A DNA stretch of 64,000 bases, taken from positions 177,274,247-177,338,246 of the forward strand of contig CP136064.1 of NCBI GenBank assembly GCA_032622095.1. The letters run 5' to 3'. Made by a program: the position numbers and the translations under genes. This document shows positions 34,461 to 45,584 of this stretch, in pieces (within the stretch, counting starts at the first letter, position 1; each line of letters starts with the position of its first letter). This stretch comes from Siphonodentalium dalli (Eukaryota; Mollusca; Scaphopoda; Gadilida; Siphonodentaliidae). A model generated the notes under the pieces. The model was not told the origin of the DNA. It made no database searches and saw only the letters and a program-made list of their open reading frames with translations.

Positions 34461-34604
34461 TAGTCAATAGTTAACTTTTCTGAGTAGCGTATGGTTTTTC
34501 TCCTTGAATGAGATGCGGAGGATTATTTTTACGAGTGAAAATAATCCTCGTATCTCATGAGAGAAGAAAACCCATACACTACTCAGAAAAGTTGACTGTT
34601 GTGT
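34461..34604. repeat. Long hairpin (~65-bp arms)
   Basis: AGTTAACTTTTCTGAGTAGC..GAGATGCGGAGGATTATTTT pairs with AAAATAATCCTCGTATCTC..CTACTCAGAAAAGTTGACTG across a loop of about 8 nt. A few mismatches and small bulges are present. It is probably a fold-back element. The preceding ACTATATACACTTCTGTATA TAGT is a second small palindrome. Confidence 0.85.
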
Positions 34605-34939
34605 TTATTATATTTTCTATTGTGTTTTTTATATTTGTTACGACCCAGACCACAATGAAACACACGGCTAGACCTAATATGTTCTTAAAGCTACAACACA
34701 TCACCATCCATTTCTGTTGAAATAACGCAAAGGGATACCGAATGGCGCAAAAATGTATATCATGACGCAGTGCTGAGAGTAGGATAACATCTACTGAGTA
34801 GGATAACACATTCGGTCTTCTGGGAGTGGGGATAATGATTTTTATCACATAATTAACCCACAAAACCAGCTTCATAATTTTTGGTAAGACACATGTGTAG
34901 TATTAGCGATGTCACATCATTATTTATATGACTTGCGAT

Positions 34940-34975
34940 GTGGTTAAGGAGTCGATTATATAGGGCATTACTGTA
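34940..34975. mobile_element. Solo end of MITE family CAGTAATGCCC
   Basis: TGTGGTTAAGGAGTCGATTA TATAGGGCATTACTGTA matches one terminal repeat of the family. The rest of the element is absent. Confidence 0.85.
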
Positions 34976-34979
34976 ATAG

Positions 34980-35080
34980 GTTCAACAAATAGTTGTTATC
35001 TTAATATTATCTTAACATTCCCTAGGGAATTACTAGTCAATGAGTATTTAGTATAGAAAGGGTTGAACCTATATATCAAC
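34980..35080. repeat. End of family TATAGAAAGGGTT, copy 1
   Basis: GTTCAACAAATAG..GGGAATTACTAGTCAATGAG TATTTAGTATAGAAAGGGTT corresponds to sequence in 41640-41870, 43660-43884, 44600-44690 and 45365-45425. Confidence 0.65.
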
Positions 35081-35635
35081 TATCCAGTATGCTTTACCGC
35101 TTACATGTAAGTCATAGAACATAGCGGATATTTGTGCAGTTTTCATGTAATTTGATGTATTGTGTATATTGAGTGACTTATAGGTCCTATGGGCCGGGCG
35201 TGATTGAATTGCTCTTTATTATTGTAATTATGTATAAGCTCATGCATGTCACTATAATAAATAAATCATCCATTCATTAATTCGTACACTATTAATTGGA
35301 CACATTTTAATGATATTATTACAATTATTACATGTATTAGAACATAGGACCACTGGTGTTCAAGTGTTGCATGAATTAATTGACAGCTAAGTGTTATTAA
35401 ATTATACAGCATTTAGGTGTAAATAACAACAAATTTTTCCCATTATTGATATCTGGAATTCACTTATACATGTAGTTACATATAACTTTCAACATATTTA
35501 TGTTTCAAAATGTTGTGTGGCTTTTCATCTTCATTGTTCATTCGAAATCTGAAATAACTCAAATGAATAATATAGCCTTGGTTTAAACAAAATTCAGAAT
35601 ATGTAGTGCAGCTTGAATTACATGTAATGTCAACA

Positions 35636-35790
35636 TGTTTAACCCTTTCTATTCCATAGGTCATTTGTTGAACTAATTATCTGAACATTTTTTACCAATG
35701 AAAAGGATTCCTTTTGCTTGTTCTACCGTCTGTTGTCTGCTCATATTTTATGAACATCTCTCTCAATATATTCAATACATCTACATGTAT
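35636..35790 (-). repeat. Family TATAGAAAGGGTT, inverted copy next to the gene's 5' splice acceptor
   Basis: Starts TTTAACCCTTTCTATTCC and continues with GTTGAACTAATTATCTGAAC and ACCAATGAAAAGGATTCC, the complement of the copies at 41.7 and 43.7 kb. It ends only about 35 bp upstream of the 3' splice site at 35825. Confidence 0.7.
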
Positions 35791-35825
35791 GTGTCCTAAT
35801 TCTAGTGTTATCTTTATCTTTCAGA

Positions 35826-36046
35826 AACTAAAACTGATGATTTTATGATTGTGATATTCTCAAGTCAGGAGCGTTAAAGAAAAATGGATGGAGGAACAGA
35901 ATGAAGGAAGAGATATGAGGAGCTTCTCGACGGTTATAATACTGGTGACGTCTAATTTGCAAGTCTGTGATGTGATTTGAAATAATATGTAGGCCCTCAG
36001 CCTTACAAATTCTGTAAATAGTTCCGTAGTGCATTTAGTGGAAAAA
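35826..36046 (+). promoter_or_regulatory. Probable 5'UTR exon segment with upstream ORFs
   Basis: A pyrimidine-rich tract ending TTATCTTTATCTTTCAG at 35825 is a good 3' splice site, so the transcript probably enters an exon here from an upstream, non-coding exon. Before the main ATG there are several upstream ATGs. Two overlap at 35884 and 35888. The second opens a 30-codon reading frame (35888-35980) in a favourable context and ends before the main start, so reinitiation or leaky scanning would be needed. The exon boundary is inferred, not proven. Confidence 0.55.
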
Positions 36047-37625
36047 ATGGAGGCTCGATCAAAATTTGAGAGTGGTGGGTTGACATCTACAACAAAGATC
36101 AGCAGCAGTAGCCGAACTACTACAGGTGTGTCACAGTCACGTAATATATCAAATCTCAAAGCGAAATTTGGTACGGAAAATGATGCACATGATTTTAAGA
36201 ATTTGAAATTCAGCATTGATTCTAAGGATGGAGGTGTTTCATGTTCACAAGAAGTGGTGACAAAGCGAATCCTCACAAAAACCTTGGATGATAATGGCCG
36301 AGTTGTTCATACATTCCGCACAGAAACTGTGAAAAAGGATGAAAAGTTTCTCTCTCGGGAAACAAGTCCATCGTCAACTGCTAGTCAGAGTAAACTGAAT
36401 AGGTCACTTAATTCAAGCCCGGTGACTGTTCGGTCAAGTTTATCCTTCGAAAGTGAATCTTCGGATTTGAGCGCAGCATCAAGTCCTAGAAATAGCAAAG
36501 AGCGTGAACTTTCAGATGATAATTCATCTGTGAATAATCAAGGGAAAACATCTTCTGGTGATCGGAAATTTTTTAATGTTCGGAATAATCGTCTGGCAGG
36601 AGAAACTAAGACTGATCAAGGTGCTAAAGTTATAGGGCAGAAGAAAACTGATGATCCGCCATGGAAGGTCAATTTGAAAAAAACAGAAAAGACATCTTTA
36701 CCCAATCAGAATGATGAAAAACGATATCGTGATATAGAAAACAAATTAAAACAAGATCGTGATAAACTGAAGGCAATGAAACAGACAGGAACTGTACATG
36801 AGGAGGATAAACCAGTGACAAGTTATTCCGCATTCCAACGAAAACAGAGTCATGACAGAATAGAGTTAGCAAAGGCAATGTGGAAACAACGAACAGACTC
36901 GACTGATGGTTCTTTGCTTGAAGAAAAAAACAAAGGTGCTGCTCGGAGAACGCTAGATAATGTTCTTACAAAGAAAACGACATTAGATATCGGTGTTTCT
37001 CCTAGAAATGCAAGAAGTTTAGATAATTTATCTCAATCAAGCATAAAAAATGGTGATTGGCGAAATAAAGAAAAACTTACTAGCAATGCAAGAAACATTC
37101 AAAAACCTAACTCAAATATAACTACTGGTGCTAAAACTAATTTTAAACAGTCTAAAAGTTCTTCACATATCGTTTTACGGAAGACTGATGGGGACAAATC
37201 TACTAGTGAATGCAAAGATAAGCATTTATCTCGTAAAATTAGTGCTGACCAATTTCAAAAACTGAGGACGGACTTTGAAATGGGTGATTCAGAGAGGAGT
37301 GATGACAAGGATAATGCCGAAGGTGAAACAAAATTACAAGGCAAAATTTCTGCAGCTTTAAAAGCATTCGAAAACAAGGGAATTAAACCGGATATAAACC
37401 TAAACAAACCACGGGTTGGCAAAGCTTTGTCAAAAGACAATAAGAGTGATAGATCTAGTGAGGATTTTGAACGAGAAGGTTCAGATTCGAGCTCCCTACT
37501 TCAGGTCGTTGAGGGTAGCAGTATATCTTCGGAGCCAGTTCTGTATGACGACCTTGAAGGACATGAATATGAAGCCGATGCTTACAGTGATGAAGGGATT
37601 TACGAGGATGTTACTCATGCTCCAG
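36047..37625 (+). CDS. Large first coding exon of an adaptor-like protein (FYB1/ADAP-like, tentative)
   Basis: I chose ATG 36047 because the context AAAAAATGG is strong and no ATG lies upstream in this frame within the exon. The exon gives 526 codons plus 1 nt and ends CATGCTCCAG|GTGAGA, a canonical donor. The product is hydrophilic, Ser/Lys/Asp-rich and lacks membrane segments or a signal peptide. A charged, possibly helical stretch lies near 221-245 (EKRYRDIENKLKQDRDKLKA), and SAFQRKQSHDRIELAKAMWK follows near 265. The exon ends with acidic Tyr motifs at 500-522 (YDDLEG, YEAD, YSDEG, YEDV), which look like Src-family kinase sites that recruit SH2 domains. FYB1/ADAP adaptors combine disordered regions, YDDV/YEDI motifs, Lys/Glu-rich stretches and helical SH3 domains, and this gene shows the first three. 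The SH3 domain would be encoded beyond the window, so identity is uncertain. Confidence 0.85.
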
Positions 37626-37681
37626 GTGAGAGTAAATTCTCACTCATTTTTAGTTCAACTTTACTTTGTAAAGTTTAAGCT

Positions 37682-38960
37682 ATTGCCGTCCGTCATCCTA
37701 GCGTTCGTCCACCTGGCTGTGCATCTATCAACAATTTCCTTTGGCTCACCCTACAGGCCGCATCCCTCATCCGATCATCACCAAACTTCATATGGATATA
37801 TGGTATGACCTCTAGATGGGAGCCATCAATGTTTTCCGAAATTAAAAAAAAAATATAGCCGCCAGCAGCCATTTTTGATTTCAAATTTGAATCCATTGGC
37901 ACACCCTGTAGCCCGCATTTATTGCAGAAATGTTTTGAAAATTTATAGGCATGTTTAGGATCACCTCTAAATGGGAGCTATAAAATTTTAGTGATTTTCG
38001 ATGAAAACATGGCCTCCGGCAGCCATCTTGAATTTTACTCTTTGCATGGCGGAATCCTTTGGCACACCCTACAGACCATCATCTAATCGCCACCAAACTT
38101 CATAAGGATCTTCGGGTTGACCTCTGGATCAGAGCCATCGATTATTTCCGAAATTAATTTTAAAAAACATGGCTGCCTGGGGCATCTTGGATTTTACTCA
38201 TTGCATGACTAAATCCTTCGGCACAACCTACAAGTCACATCCCTCATACGATCATAACCCAAACTTCATAAGGAACTTTGGGGTGACCTCTAGATGGGAG
38301 CCAACCATGTTTTCCAAAATGTTTTTAAAAACATGGCTGCCAGTGGCCATCTTGGATTTTACTCGTTGCATGACTAAATCCTTCGGCACAACATACAGGC
38401 CACATCCCTCATCTGATCGTCACCAAACTTCATAAGGATCTTCAGGGTGACCTCGAGATGGGAGCCAATGATATTTTCTGAATTTCCCGTTAATAAACAT
38501 GGTACAGTATCCCAGTGCACGTGGCCATCTAATTCTTGGATTTTACTCTTTTCATGACTAAATCCTTTGGCACACACTACAGACATCTGACCATACCAAA
38601 CTTTATATGCATCTTCAGGGTGACCTCTAGATGGGAGCCATCGACCATCGACCTACAGGTCACATCCCTCATCTGATCATCATCAAACTTCATAAGGATC
38701 TTTGGGGTGACCTCTAGATGGGAGCCAACGTTTTCCGAAATTTGTTGAAAAACATGGCTGCCAGTGGCCATCTTGGATTTTACTCTTTACATGACGCATT
38801 CCTTTGGCACACCCTACATGCCACATCCCTCATCTAAACTTCATACATGGTTTTTTGGTGTGACCTCGAAATTTAAGCTGTCCTGTTCCGAAATTTGTTA
38901 AAAACATGGGTGCCTGGAGCCATCTTGGATTTCACATTTGAATCCATCACCCTGCAGCCC
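37682..38960 (+). repeat. Degenerate tandem repeat, ~155-bp unit, about 8 units
   Basis: Recurring phrases are CCTTTGGCACACCCTACAG, CACATCCCTCATC, TCACCAAACTTCATAAGGAT, GTGACCTCTAGATGGGAGCC and AACATGGCTGCC..GCCATCTTGGATTTTACTC. Unit spacing is roughly 140-195 bp. The array starts about 57 bp inside intron 1. Short frames on either strand here are by-products of the repeat. Confidence 0.88.
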
Positions 38961-40106
38961 ATTTAGTGGAGAAATGAAATTATTTTCATTTACACAATAC
39001 AATCCATTTACTGAAACTTTTTTACTTTCCTTCTTTATCATTCTATTGACTCATTCTATTGACTGCTCAGCATAAAATTATTACTCCTCCCCAAGTTGAG
39101 CTACAGATTGACACTTTCATTGTTTTTTTTAAACTGAAACTGGGATGAGTAACCAATGTGCTGTCAGGTCCACTGCATTGTGCTACCAATGTATTCATAT
39201 GAGTTATACCAGATGTGCTCCTTCATTAGCCTAATTTGAGAGGCTGGTTTCAGGGCCATAAGTCCATAAAACAACCACGGACAAAGTTCTCAATTCAGGG
39301 TTCTACATTTACCGGTTCCTGAGATTAAAATATGGAAGTATAATGACTGCACAATACATTTATGCATTGGGTAATTGTCATTTGTAATTTGATGCCAGTG
39401 ACCCCATCAGACTGTAAATCTCATTTTATCATTTGTCTGCACATACAATGATAACAACCAGTCTGTTATAAATTGCTAAAAGGTCAATGGCTAGAAATTT
39501 AAATTACTGTCTGTATATTAAAGTATACCCAACAGGCAGATTATCTTTAAACAATTTTGATTTTGGTTACATTGGATTATATAATGAATTAGCTAAAACA
39601 ATTGGAGGAGCACCTGTTTCATACGGTAGCGATGAAAATGGCTAGCTAACAATATAGTTGGTATTTCCCTCCGAGCTCTATTTTAAAGCCCTGCCATCAA
39701 TATTTTATCATGGTATACATACATGTACATAACATCTTTCAAAATTTCTTATCACACCTTACCGGTACATAAATTCAACAAAAAACACATTTCATTGTCC
39801 AAGAATAAGTCAATTTTTTTTTGCGGTTGGGATTATACAAAAAACAATTAGAAATTATCCCAGGCCAATGACACAATTGAAAAAATAACAATAGAATAAC
39901 TACAATAAGTACCTAAAGACCATACCATGTCTCACCCTCCTATACATGAACATGTACATGTATGTTAAACAAATTTCAACAGTTGGAAATTTAATCCAAA
40001 CACAACATCAGTTGGTATACTTTCACACCAAAAATAGGCTGAAATTATTCTCATAGTCATAGTTTGATTTTCCAACCAGTAGTTAGTGGGAAATTTATTG
40101 CTTTTA

Positions 40107-40590
40107 GACCAACACAAGTCTGAGTTTAGTGTGCCTGTCATTTGCAGAATGAGGTCCCCAGAGGGTGAATTTAGTGACGCTATCCCGCATATCGGGCTAG
40201 CATCACTAAATTCACCTTCTGGGACCTCATTCTGCTTATGCCTCATCTTCTCTGGAAAGTTTCTTTTTTATTATCAAATGTCTATAGATACTTCTTCACA
40301 TACCGTAGATTCTATTTCTTTTTTAGTCTAGTTTCTCTGTATCCCCAAATCGGCAGATGACACATTGCAAAAAAGAGGTTCCCAATGGGTGTGCATCACA
40401 ATATTCACCATTTGGGAACTTCAATCTGAGTCTATGTCTCCCATAGCAGATGAGGCCTTAGCAGAATGAAGTTCCCACAGGGTGAATTTGGTGATGCTAG
40501 CCCACTATGCAGAATAGCATCACTAAATTCACCCTCTTGGGACCTCATTCTGCAAATGACAGGCACCTTAAACTTAGGCTTGGACCAACA
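40107..40590. mobile_element. Double-hairpin fold-back element, copy 2 (most complete)
   Basis: Outer inverted repeats GACCAACACAAGTCTGAG..GTGCCTGTCATTTGCAGAAT on the left and ATTCTGCAAATGACAGGCAC..TTAGGCTTGGACCAACA on the right. Each end forms its own hairpin (left 40145-40240, right 40460-40555). A third, weaker hairpin lies between them (AGAGGTTCCCAATGGGTG..CACCATTTGGGAACTTC, 40372-40423). It ends about 230 bp upstream of exon 2. Confidence 0.85.
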
Positions 40591-40821
40591 GTCGCATATT
40601 TTCCTACTGTCGGTCAAAAGTTTGAACTGAACTGGCTCTCAGTTTGAAAATTTCCAACCGTCGGTAGTGTGGTGTCAAGTTAGAGATGTCAAGGTGGAGG
40701 ATTCTATCCTTGTCTGAGATACTGTAATTTGTTGTGGATTAATCAATTATAAAACATGATTATTGTGACAACTGAATAAATTATAGCAATGTAAGTCTAT
40801 ACATGTATTATCTTCTTTTAG

Positions 40822-40876
40822 CTTCTGCAGACAAGAAAAAGTCAGGGATCTGGAATCGGAGGCGCTTTGCTCTCAG
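40822..40876 (+). CDS. Coding exon 2 (55 nt) of the adaptor-like gene
   Basis: Acceptor ATCTTCTTTTAG at 40821 and donor CTCTCAG|GTAAAT at 40877 are both canonical. Joined to exon 1 (phase 1) it reads APASADKKKSGIWNRRRF, residues 525 onward, with no stop, and leaves two bases for exon 3. The strongly basic content fits the Lys/Arg-rich linker that follows the acidic Tyr cluster. It is too short to show conservation by itself; the evidence is the in-phase join on both sides. Confidence 0.78.
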
Positions 40877-40879
40877 GTA

Positions 40880-41635
40880 AATTTGATCTTGAGATACATG
40901 TATATAAATTCCATGTAACTTGGGGGTGGCAGTTACTTATATAACAAATGATGTGCAAATGTGCAGACTGCATCAAAAATGGAATAAAATGGCTGAAATC
41001 AGTACTAAATACTGTAATCGTCTTAACTCTTAACTCCTAATGACATGATTTGACCTGTCTGTTGTTAATACTTTCTATAATCTATATGACTAAAATGTTC
41101 ATCTGACTTGACTTACTACATGTACATGTATAGAAACATGACTTGGTAAAATAACGAGGCATCAAATTGATCTATAAGTTGTCATAACTGGAGTAATATC
41201 ATGTTTCTTATCAACAAAATAGTAAATTTATCGCATCAGGTACAATGTAGGTATCTATACGCATGAAAATCCAGGTACTAGTACATGTATAAAATTATCA
41301 AAACATGCACATGTTCAGCTGAAAACTGAACCGTAAATACCCATAATTTGAAATTGTCCCACTACGCACTTCTCAATTTCCTCCCAAATGAGTTTGTTTG
41401 CATAAAATGTGGTTGTACATGTAGGCCACTTTGCAAGAATTTTATATGATTGTTTCTTATTATAAACATGTGTGGTTTTATATACCAGTACACTTCAAAA
41501 CATGTCACCCACCCATGATAGGTTGTCCACATCAACTCATGTCACCAGGTGTTCAGAGGCATTAAGTATAAAGTGATAAAAGAGCTAATGTCGGGCATGT
41601 AAAATTAGAGGTGTCCATACTTTACCCCTTTATAT
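40880..41635. other. Intronic stretch, no repeat recognised
   Basis: AT-rich with scattered ACATGTACATGTA words. Nothing else to report. Confidence 0.4.
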
Positions 41636-41639
41636 ACTA

Positions 41640-41870
41640 AATGGATTATTCTTTTTGAGGGATGTTAAAGATATATATGAGCAGAAGACAGCCTGATGAA
41701 GTGATGATTCAGAAGAATTCATATTCATTGGTGGGAAATGTTCAGATATTTACATGTAATAAGTTCAGTTAACAACCTACAGTGTATATGGTCTTTTATT
41801 GAACATATTATCTGAATAAGGGAACTACTCATCAATGAGGCTATTTAGTAAGGGTTAGTTCTACTGTCAG
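41640..41870 (+). repeat. Family TATAGAAAGGGTT, copy 2
   Basis: ATATATGAGCAGAAGACAG, TCATTGGTGGGAAATGTTCAG, AATAAGTTCAG..TTGAAC and AACTACTCATCAATGAGGCT ATTTAGTAAGGGTTAG occur in the same order at 43660-43884. A small inverted pair around GTTCAACAA/TTGTTGAAC in the fuller copy suggests a fold-back origin. Confidence 0.7.
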
Positions 41871-41927
41871 TCCTATAGACTTGGAATTTGTTAATTTAAA
41901 AAAAATTAAACATCACCATGCTGCTAT

Positions 41928-43477
41928 TATTATACCCCCCGCAACGAAGTTAGGGGGGGGTATACTGGAGTCAGCTTGTCCGTCGTCCGTGGACACAAAT
42001 TTGTCCGGAGTTTTTCTCAGTTGTTTTTTGATCAATTTCCGTGAAACTTGGCACAGACATCAACCACCATGGGAACCTGTGCACCTGCGATCATGACGTC
42101 TGTCAGACTTTTTTAGTTATCCACCCTTTTTCGACTTAGAAAATTTTCGCAACATGTATACTTTTGTCCGAGCTTTTATTCCTACATTTTTCAGTCAATT
42201 TTTTTAAAATGTGGCACAGATATTTAGTACCAAGGGAACTTGTGCACCTGCGATTATGACGTCTGTCCGACATTTTTTGGTGGAGTTATCCCCCTTTCTC
42301 GACTTAGAAACTTTTTTTGCAACATGCATAATTTTGTCCGAGCTTTTATTCCTACATTTTTCGGTCAATGTTTTTTTTATCTTGGCACTGATATTTAGTA
42401 CCATGGGAACCTGTGCACCTGCGATTATGACGTCTGTCCGATATTTTTTGTGTGGAGTTATTCCCCTTTTTCGACTTAGAATTTTTTTCGCAACATACAT
42501 AATTTTGTCCAAGCTTTTATTCCTACATTTTTCGGTCAATAGGTTTAAGATTAGGGTTATGGTTGTACACCTGCAATGGGAACTGTTATTTTATTATTTT
42601 AACTAAATGTTTACTGACATGTGAAACATCTTAGTATTTTAAAAACAGGGGGGTATCCGTAGTCCCATTGGGACAGTCACACCTCTAGTTATTATTATTA
42701 TACCCCCCGCAACGAAGTTAAGGGGGTATACTGGAGTCAGCTTGTCCGTCCGTCGTCCGTCCGTCATCCGTCCGTGGACTCAAATTTGTCCGGAGTTTTT
42801 CTCAGTCGTTTTTTGATCAATTTCCGTGAAACTTGGCACAGACATCAACCACCATGGGAACCTGTGCACCTGCGATTATGAAGTCTGTCGGACTTTTTTT
42901 GGTGGAGTTATCCCCCCTTTTTCGACTTAGAAATTTTTCGCAACATGTATACTTTTGTCCGAGCTTTTATTCCTACATTTTACGGTCAATTTTTTTAAAA
43001 CGTGGCACATATATTTAGTACCATGGGAACTTGTGCACCTGCGATTATGACGTCTGTCCGACATTTTTTGGTGGAGTTATCCCCCTTTTTCGACTTAGAA
43101 ACTTTTTTTGCAACATGCATAATTTTGTCCGAGCTTTTATTCCTACATTTTTCGGTCATTGTTTTTTAATCTTGGCACTGATATTTAGTACCATGGGAAC
43201 CTGTGCACCTGCGATTATGACGTCTGTTCGACATATTTTGTGTGGAGTTATTCCTCTTTTTCGACTTAGAATTTTTTCGCAACATATATAATTTTGTCCA
43301 AGCTTTTATTCCTACATTTTTTGGTCAATAGGTTTAAGATTAGGGTTATGGTTGTACACCTGCAATGGGAACTGTTATTTTATTATTTTAACTAAATGTT
43401 TACTGACATGTGAAACATCTTAGTATTTTAAAAACAGGGGGGTATCCGTAGTCCCATTGGGACAGTCACACCTCTAG
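41928..43477 (+). repeat. Two tandem copies of the 'tataccccc' interspersed repeat
   Basis: Each copy (about 41928-42692 and 42693-43477) starts TATTATTATACCCCCCGCAA CGAAGTTA, goes through CTTGTCCGTCCGTC and three rounds of GAACCTGTGCACCTGCGATT, and ends AAAACAGGGGGGTATCCGTA GTCCCATTGGGACAGTC. They are nearly identical to each other and closer than either is to 30575-31160, so they arose by a recent tandem duplication. Confidence 0.9.
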
Positions 43478-43510
43478 TTATTATTATTATCATTATTATT
43501 ATTATTAATA
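43477..43510. repeat. (TTA)n microsatellite
   Basis: TTATTATTATTATCATTATT and on to TTATTAATA, at the 3' end of the second 'tataccccc' copy. The same TTATTA tract precedes each copy. Confidence 0.9.
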
Positions 43511-43659
43511 TGAAAAACTAAGGCACAATAACTTTGTTCCAGAGAAAACTTAAACATGGTTGTTTTGAATATCAACCAACTGATAGCAGGTGCAAACACC
43601 TCAACAACTTCTTTACTAGATGGATTAAATTCTCCCATCAGTTATAAACGTACACATCA

Positions 43660-43884
43660 TAATGATCTATTATTCATATCTAAAGGGATGATCAGGAAAT
43701 ATAAGCAGCCGACAGATAACACAAGTACAGAAGGATCCTATTTGTTACCATTGGTGGGAAATGTTTAGATAATAAGTTCAACAAAGGGCCTACCAGTATG
43801 CTGTTTGTTGAACTTATCATCTGAACATTTTCTAAGTGAACTACTCGTCAATTAGTTTTTTATTATAAAGAAAGGGTTAAAAAA
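43660..43884 (+). repeat. Family TATAGAAAGGGTT, copy 3
   Basis: ATATAAGCAGCCGACAGATA ACAC, CATTGGTGGGAAATGTTTAG, then GTTCAACAAAGGGCC..TGTTTGTTGAAC (inverted pair) and AAGAAAGGGTTAAAA. Confidence 0.72.
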
Positions 43885-43889
43885 GGCTC

Positions 43890-44450
43890 TGTGTTATTTA
43901 TTTCTGGTAATTTCAGAGGAGAAAACTGATCACATTTTTAAATAAAATCCCCACCAAGTAATAAAGAACTCTCATATTTTAATATAATGCACTAATTAAA
44001 ACTGCACTACAGGAACAGAATTTTTTTTTTTTTTACACAAACAGATCACAAAAACAGCAAGGACAGAGAGCTCCCAAAGTGGTAACAGGAATAACTATTA
44101 AATACAATAAAAATAAAGCAATAAATTTTTGTACACAATGCACATATGAATGTGTTGAATGTGTTGTGCTGTTATGTCATATTGCAGCTAAAGATGCCAC
44201 TCCTCACATATGGAAATGGTTACAATGTGTCATCACTGTGTAACACAGGCATATGGCATGAATTTTCTGATCTGTTCAATGTACAACACATATCTTTTAT
44301 CAGATATTAAGTTATACACTGGAACATACCGAACATGTATTCCATTACGTTATTAATCTCCCACTCAGTCATAAAAGTATATAGGTTGGTATAGTCTGAA
44401 TTATTCATCTGGATATACAAGCAGGTGACAACAGACAAACAGATATTAAA
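43890..44450. other. Intronic stretch, no repeat recognised
   Basis: AT-rich with a T-run near 44020. No supported feature. Confidence 0.4.
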
Positions 44451-44454
44451 GACA

Positions 44455-44600
44455 TATTATGGAATTTAATTGATATATAAGAATGACGGTGTGTCTTGTA
44501 AATTTGGATTTATATTCGTAAAAATAACTACTTTGAACAAGATTATTCTACATTTCTATTTGATACCCTACCGGAGTGTTTCACATCACTTTAATACAAG
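44455..44600 (-). repeat. Family GTGAAACACTCCGGTAGGGT, copy 1 (inverted, partial)
   Basis: Read on the minus strand: GTGATGTGAAACACTCCGGT AGGGT, GTAGAATAATCTTGTTCAAA GTAG and AATCCAAATTTACAAGACAC. The plus-strand copies are at 54085-54470 and 58455-58830. Confidence 0.78.
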
Positions 44601-44604
44601 TGCA

Positions 44605-44695
44605 GAGAGATGGGAAATATTTAGATAATAAGTTCAACAATGAACATATCATAGGGGAACTACTCATCAATAATTATTCAGTAAATAAAAGTGAG
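44605..44695 (+). repeat. Family TATAGAAAGGGTT, copy 4 (fragment)
   Basis: GATGGGAAATATTTAGATAA TAAGTTCAACAATGAAC..AACTACTCATCAATAATTA. It directly follows the inverted family copy at 44455-44600. Confidence 0.65.
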
Positions 44696-44765
44696 TTCAT
44701 GCAAAATAACATAACTTTTACAAAAGTCTGTAAACAACTGTCATCAACAATCCCATATAAAATAT

Positions 44766-44887
44766 AGAAATATGGCTTGTGAGAGCTTTCCGATGAATGA
44801 CAACAAGCCATATTTCCGACTAAATCCTGAAAAATTACCCATAATTCTGCTGTCATTAAGGAGTCGTTTATTTAGGGCATTACTGTA
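44766..44887. mobile_element. MITE family CAGTAATGCCC, copy 4 (left arm mostly lost)
   Basis: Only AGAAATATGGCTTGT remains of the left arm. The right arm runs complete to TTTAGGGCATTACTGTA. Confidence 0.88.
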
Positions 44888-45364
44888 AATCAATTTCTGT
44901 ATATAGTGAAACAAACCTTGAAATGCACATTTTATTGCACAAATATTGATTTGAGGAAAAGTGACTACTGTTGCATGTTTACATGACTTCAGGCACGCAT
45001 GTAGATCTATGTGTGAATCACAATTATAAACATTGCCTTATTTGGATACATGAATATTATGAGTTTTCACAAATAGGGGATTCCCCCTTTTATCCCTGAG
45101 AGTTAGAATACTGGTGTTGCCAGATTTAGAAGAAAGAAATGAGGAGGCGGGGTCTGGATATTTATCAGACTGTGTACTATGTTATCCCTTTGAAATGTTT
45201 TTGTTATTATCTGAACATTTCTCAGCAAAGAATATGAAATTTTCTGCACTTGTATTAGCTTTTTGTCTGTCTGTATTAGCTTTTCATCTGTCTATTGGCT
45301 GCTTATATTGCCTAGAATTGATATTGCCTGAACATCCCTACAAATAAAATAATAGACCATTCCA

Positions 45365-45425
45365 GTGTATTCTTTTTAATAAAACTGAACAGGAGAATCC
45401 ATTTAGTATAGAAAGGGTTTAACTT
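45365..45425 (+). repeat. Family TATAGAAAGGGTT, terminal fragment
   Basis: CATTTAGTATAGAAAGGGTTTAAC only. Confidence 0.55.
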
Positions 45426-45584
45426 GGATCACAATGTTTGCTTCATCAGCACCATTCAATCGTCACCCTCGTCGAATCGGCTCACCTATTACATTCCGAG
45501 GAATCGACGGAAAGTACCGAGGTTTCCGATTGCAGCACCATTGTCTGGATTGATCAGTTACATGCTTTAGTTTGTCCCAGCATT

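Larger units (their letters stand above)
37626..40821 (+). other. Intron 1 of the adaptor-like gene
   Basis: Phase-1 intron with GTGAGAG at the donor and TTATCTTCTTTTAG at the acceptor. It holds the ~155-bp tandem repeat (37682-38960) and a double-hairpin element (40107-40590). From 38960 to 40100 nothing else is recognised. Confidence 0.8.
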
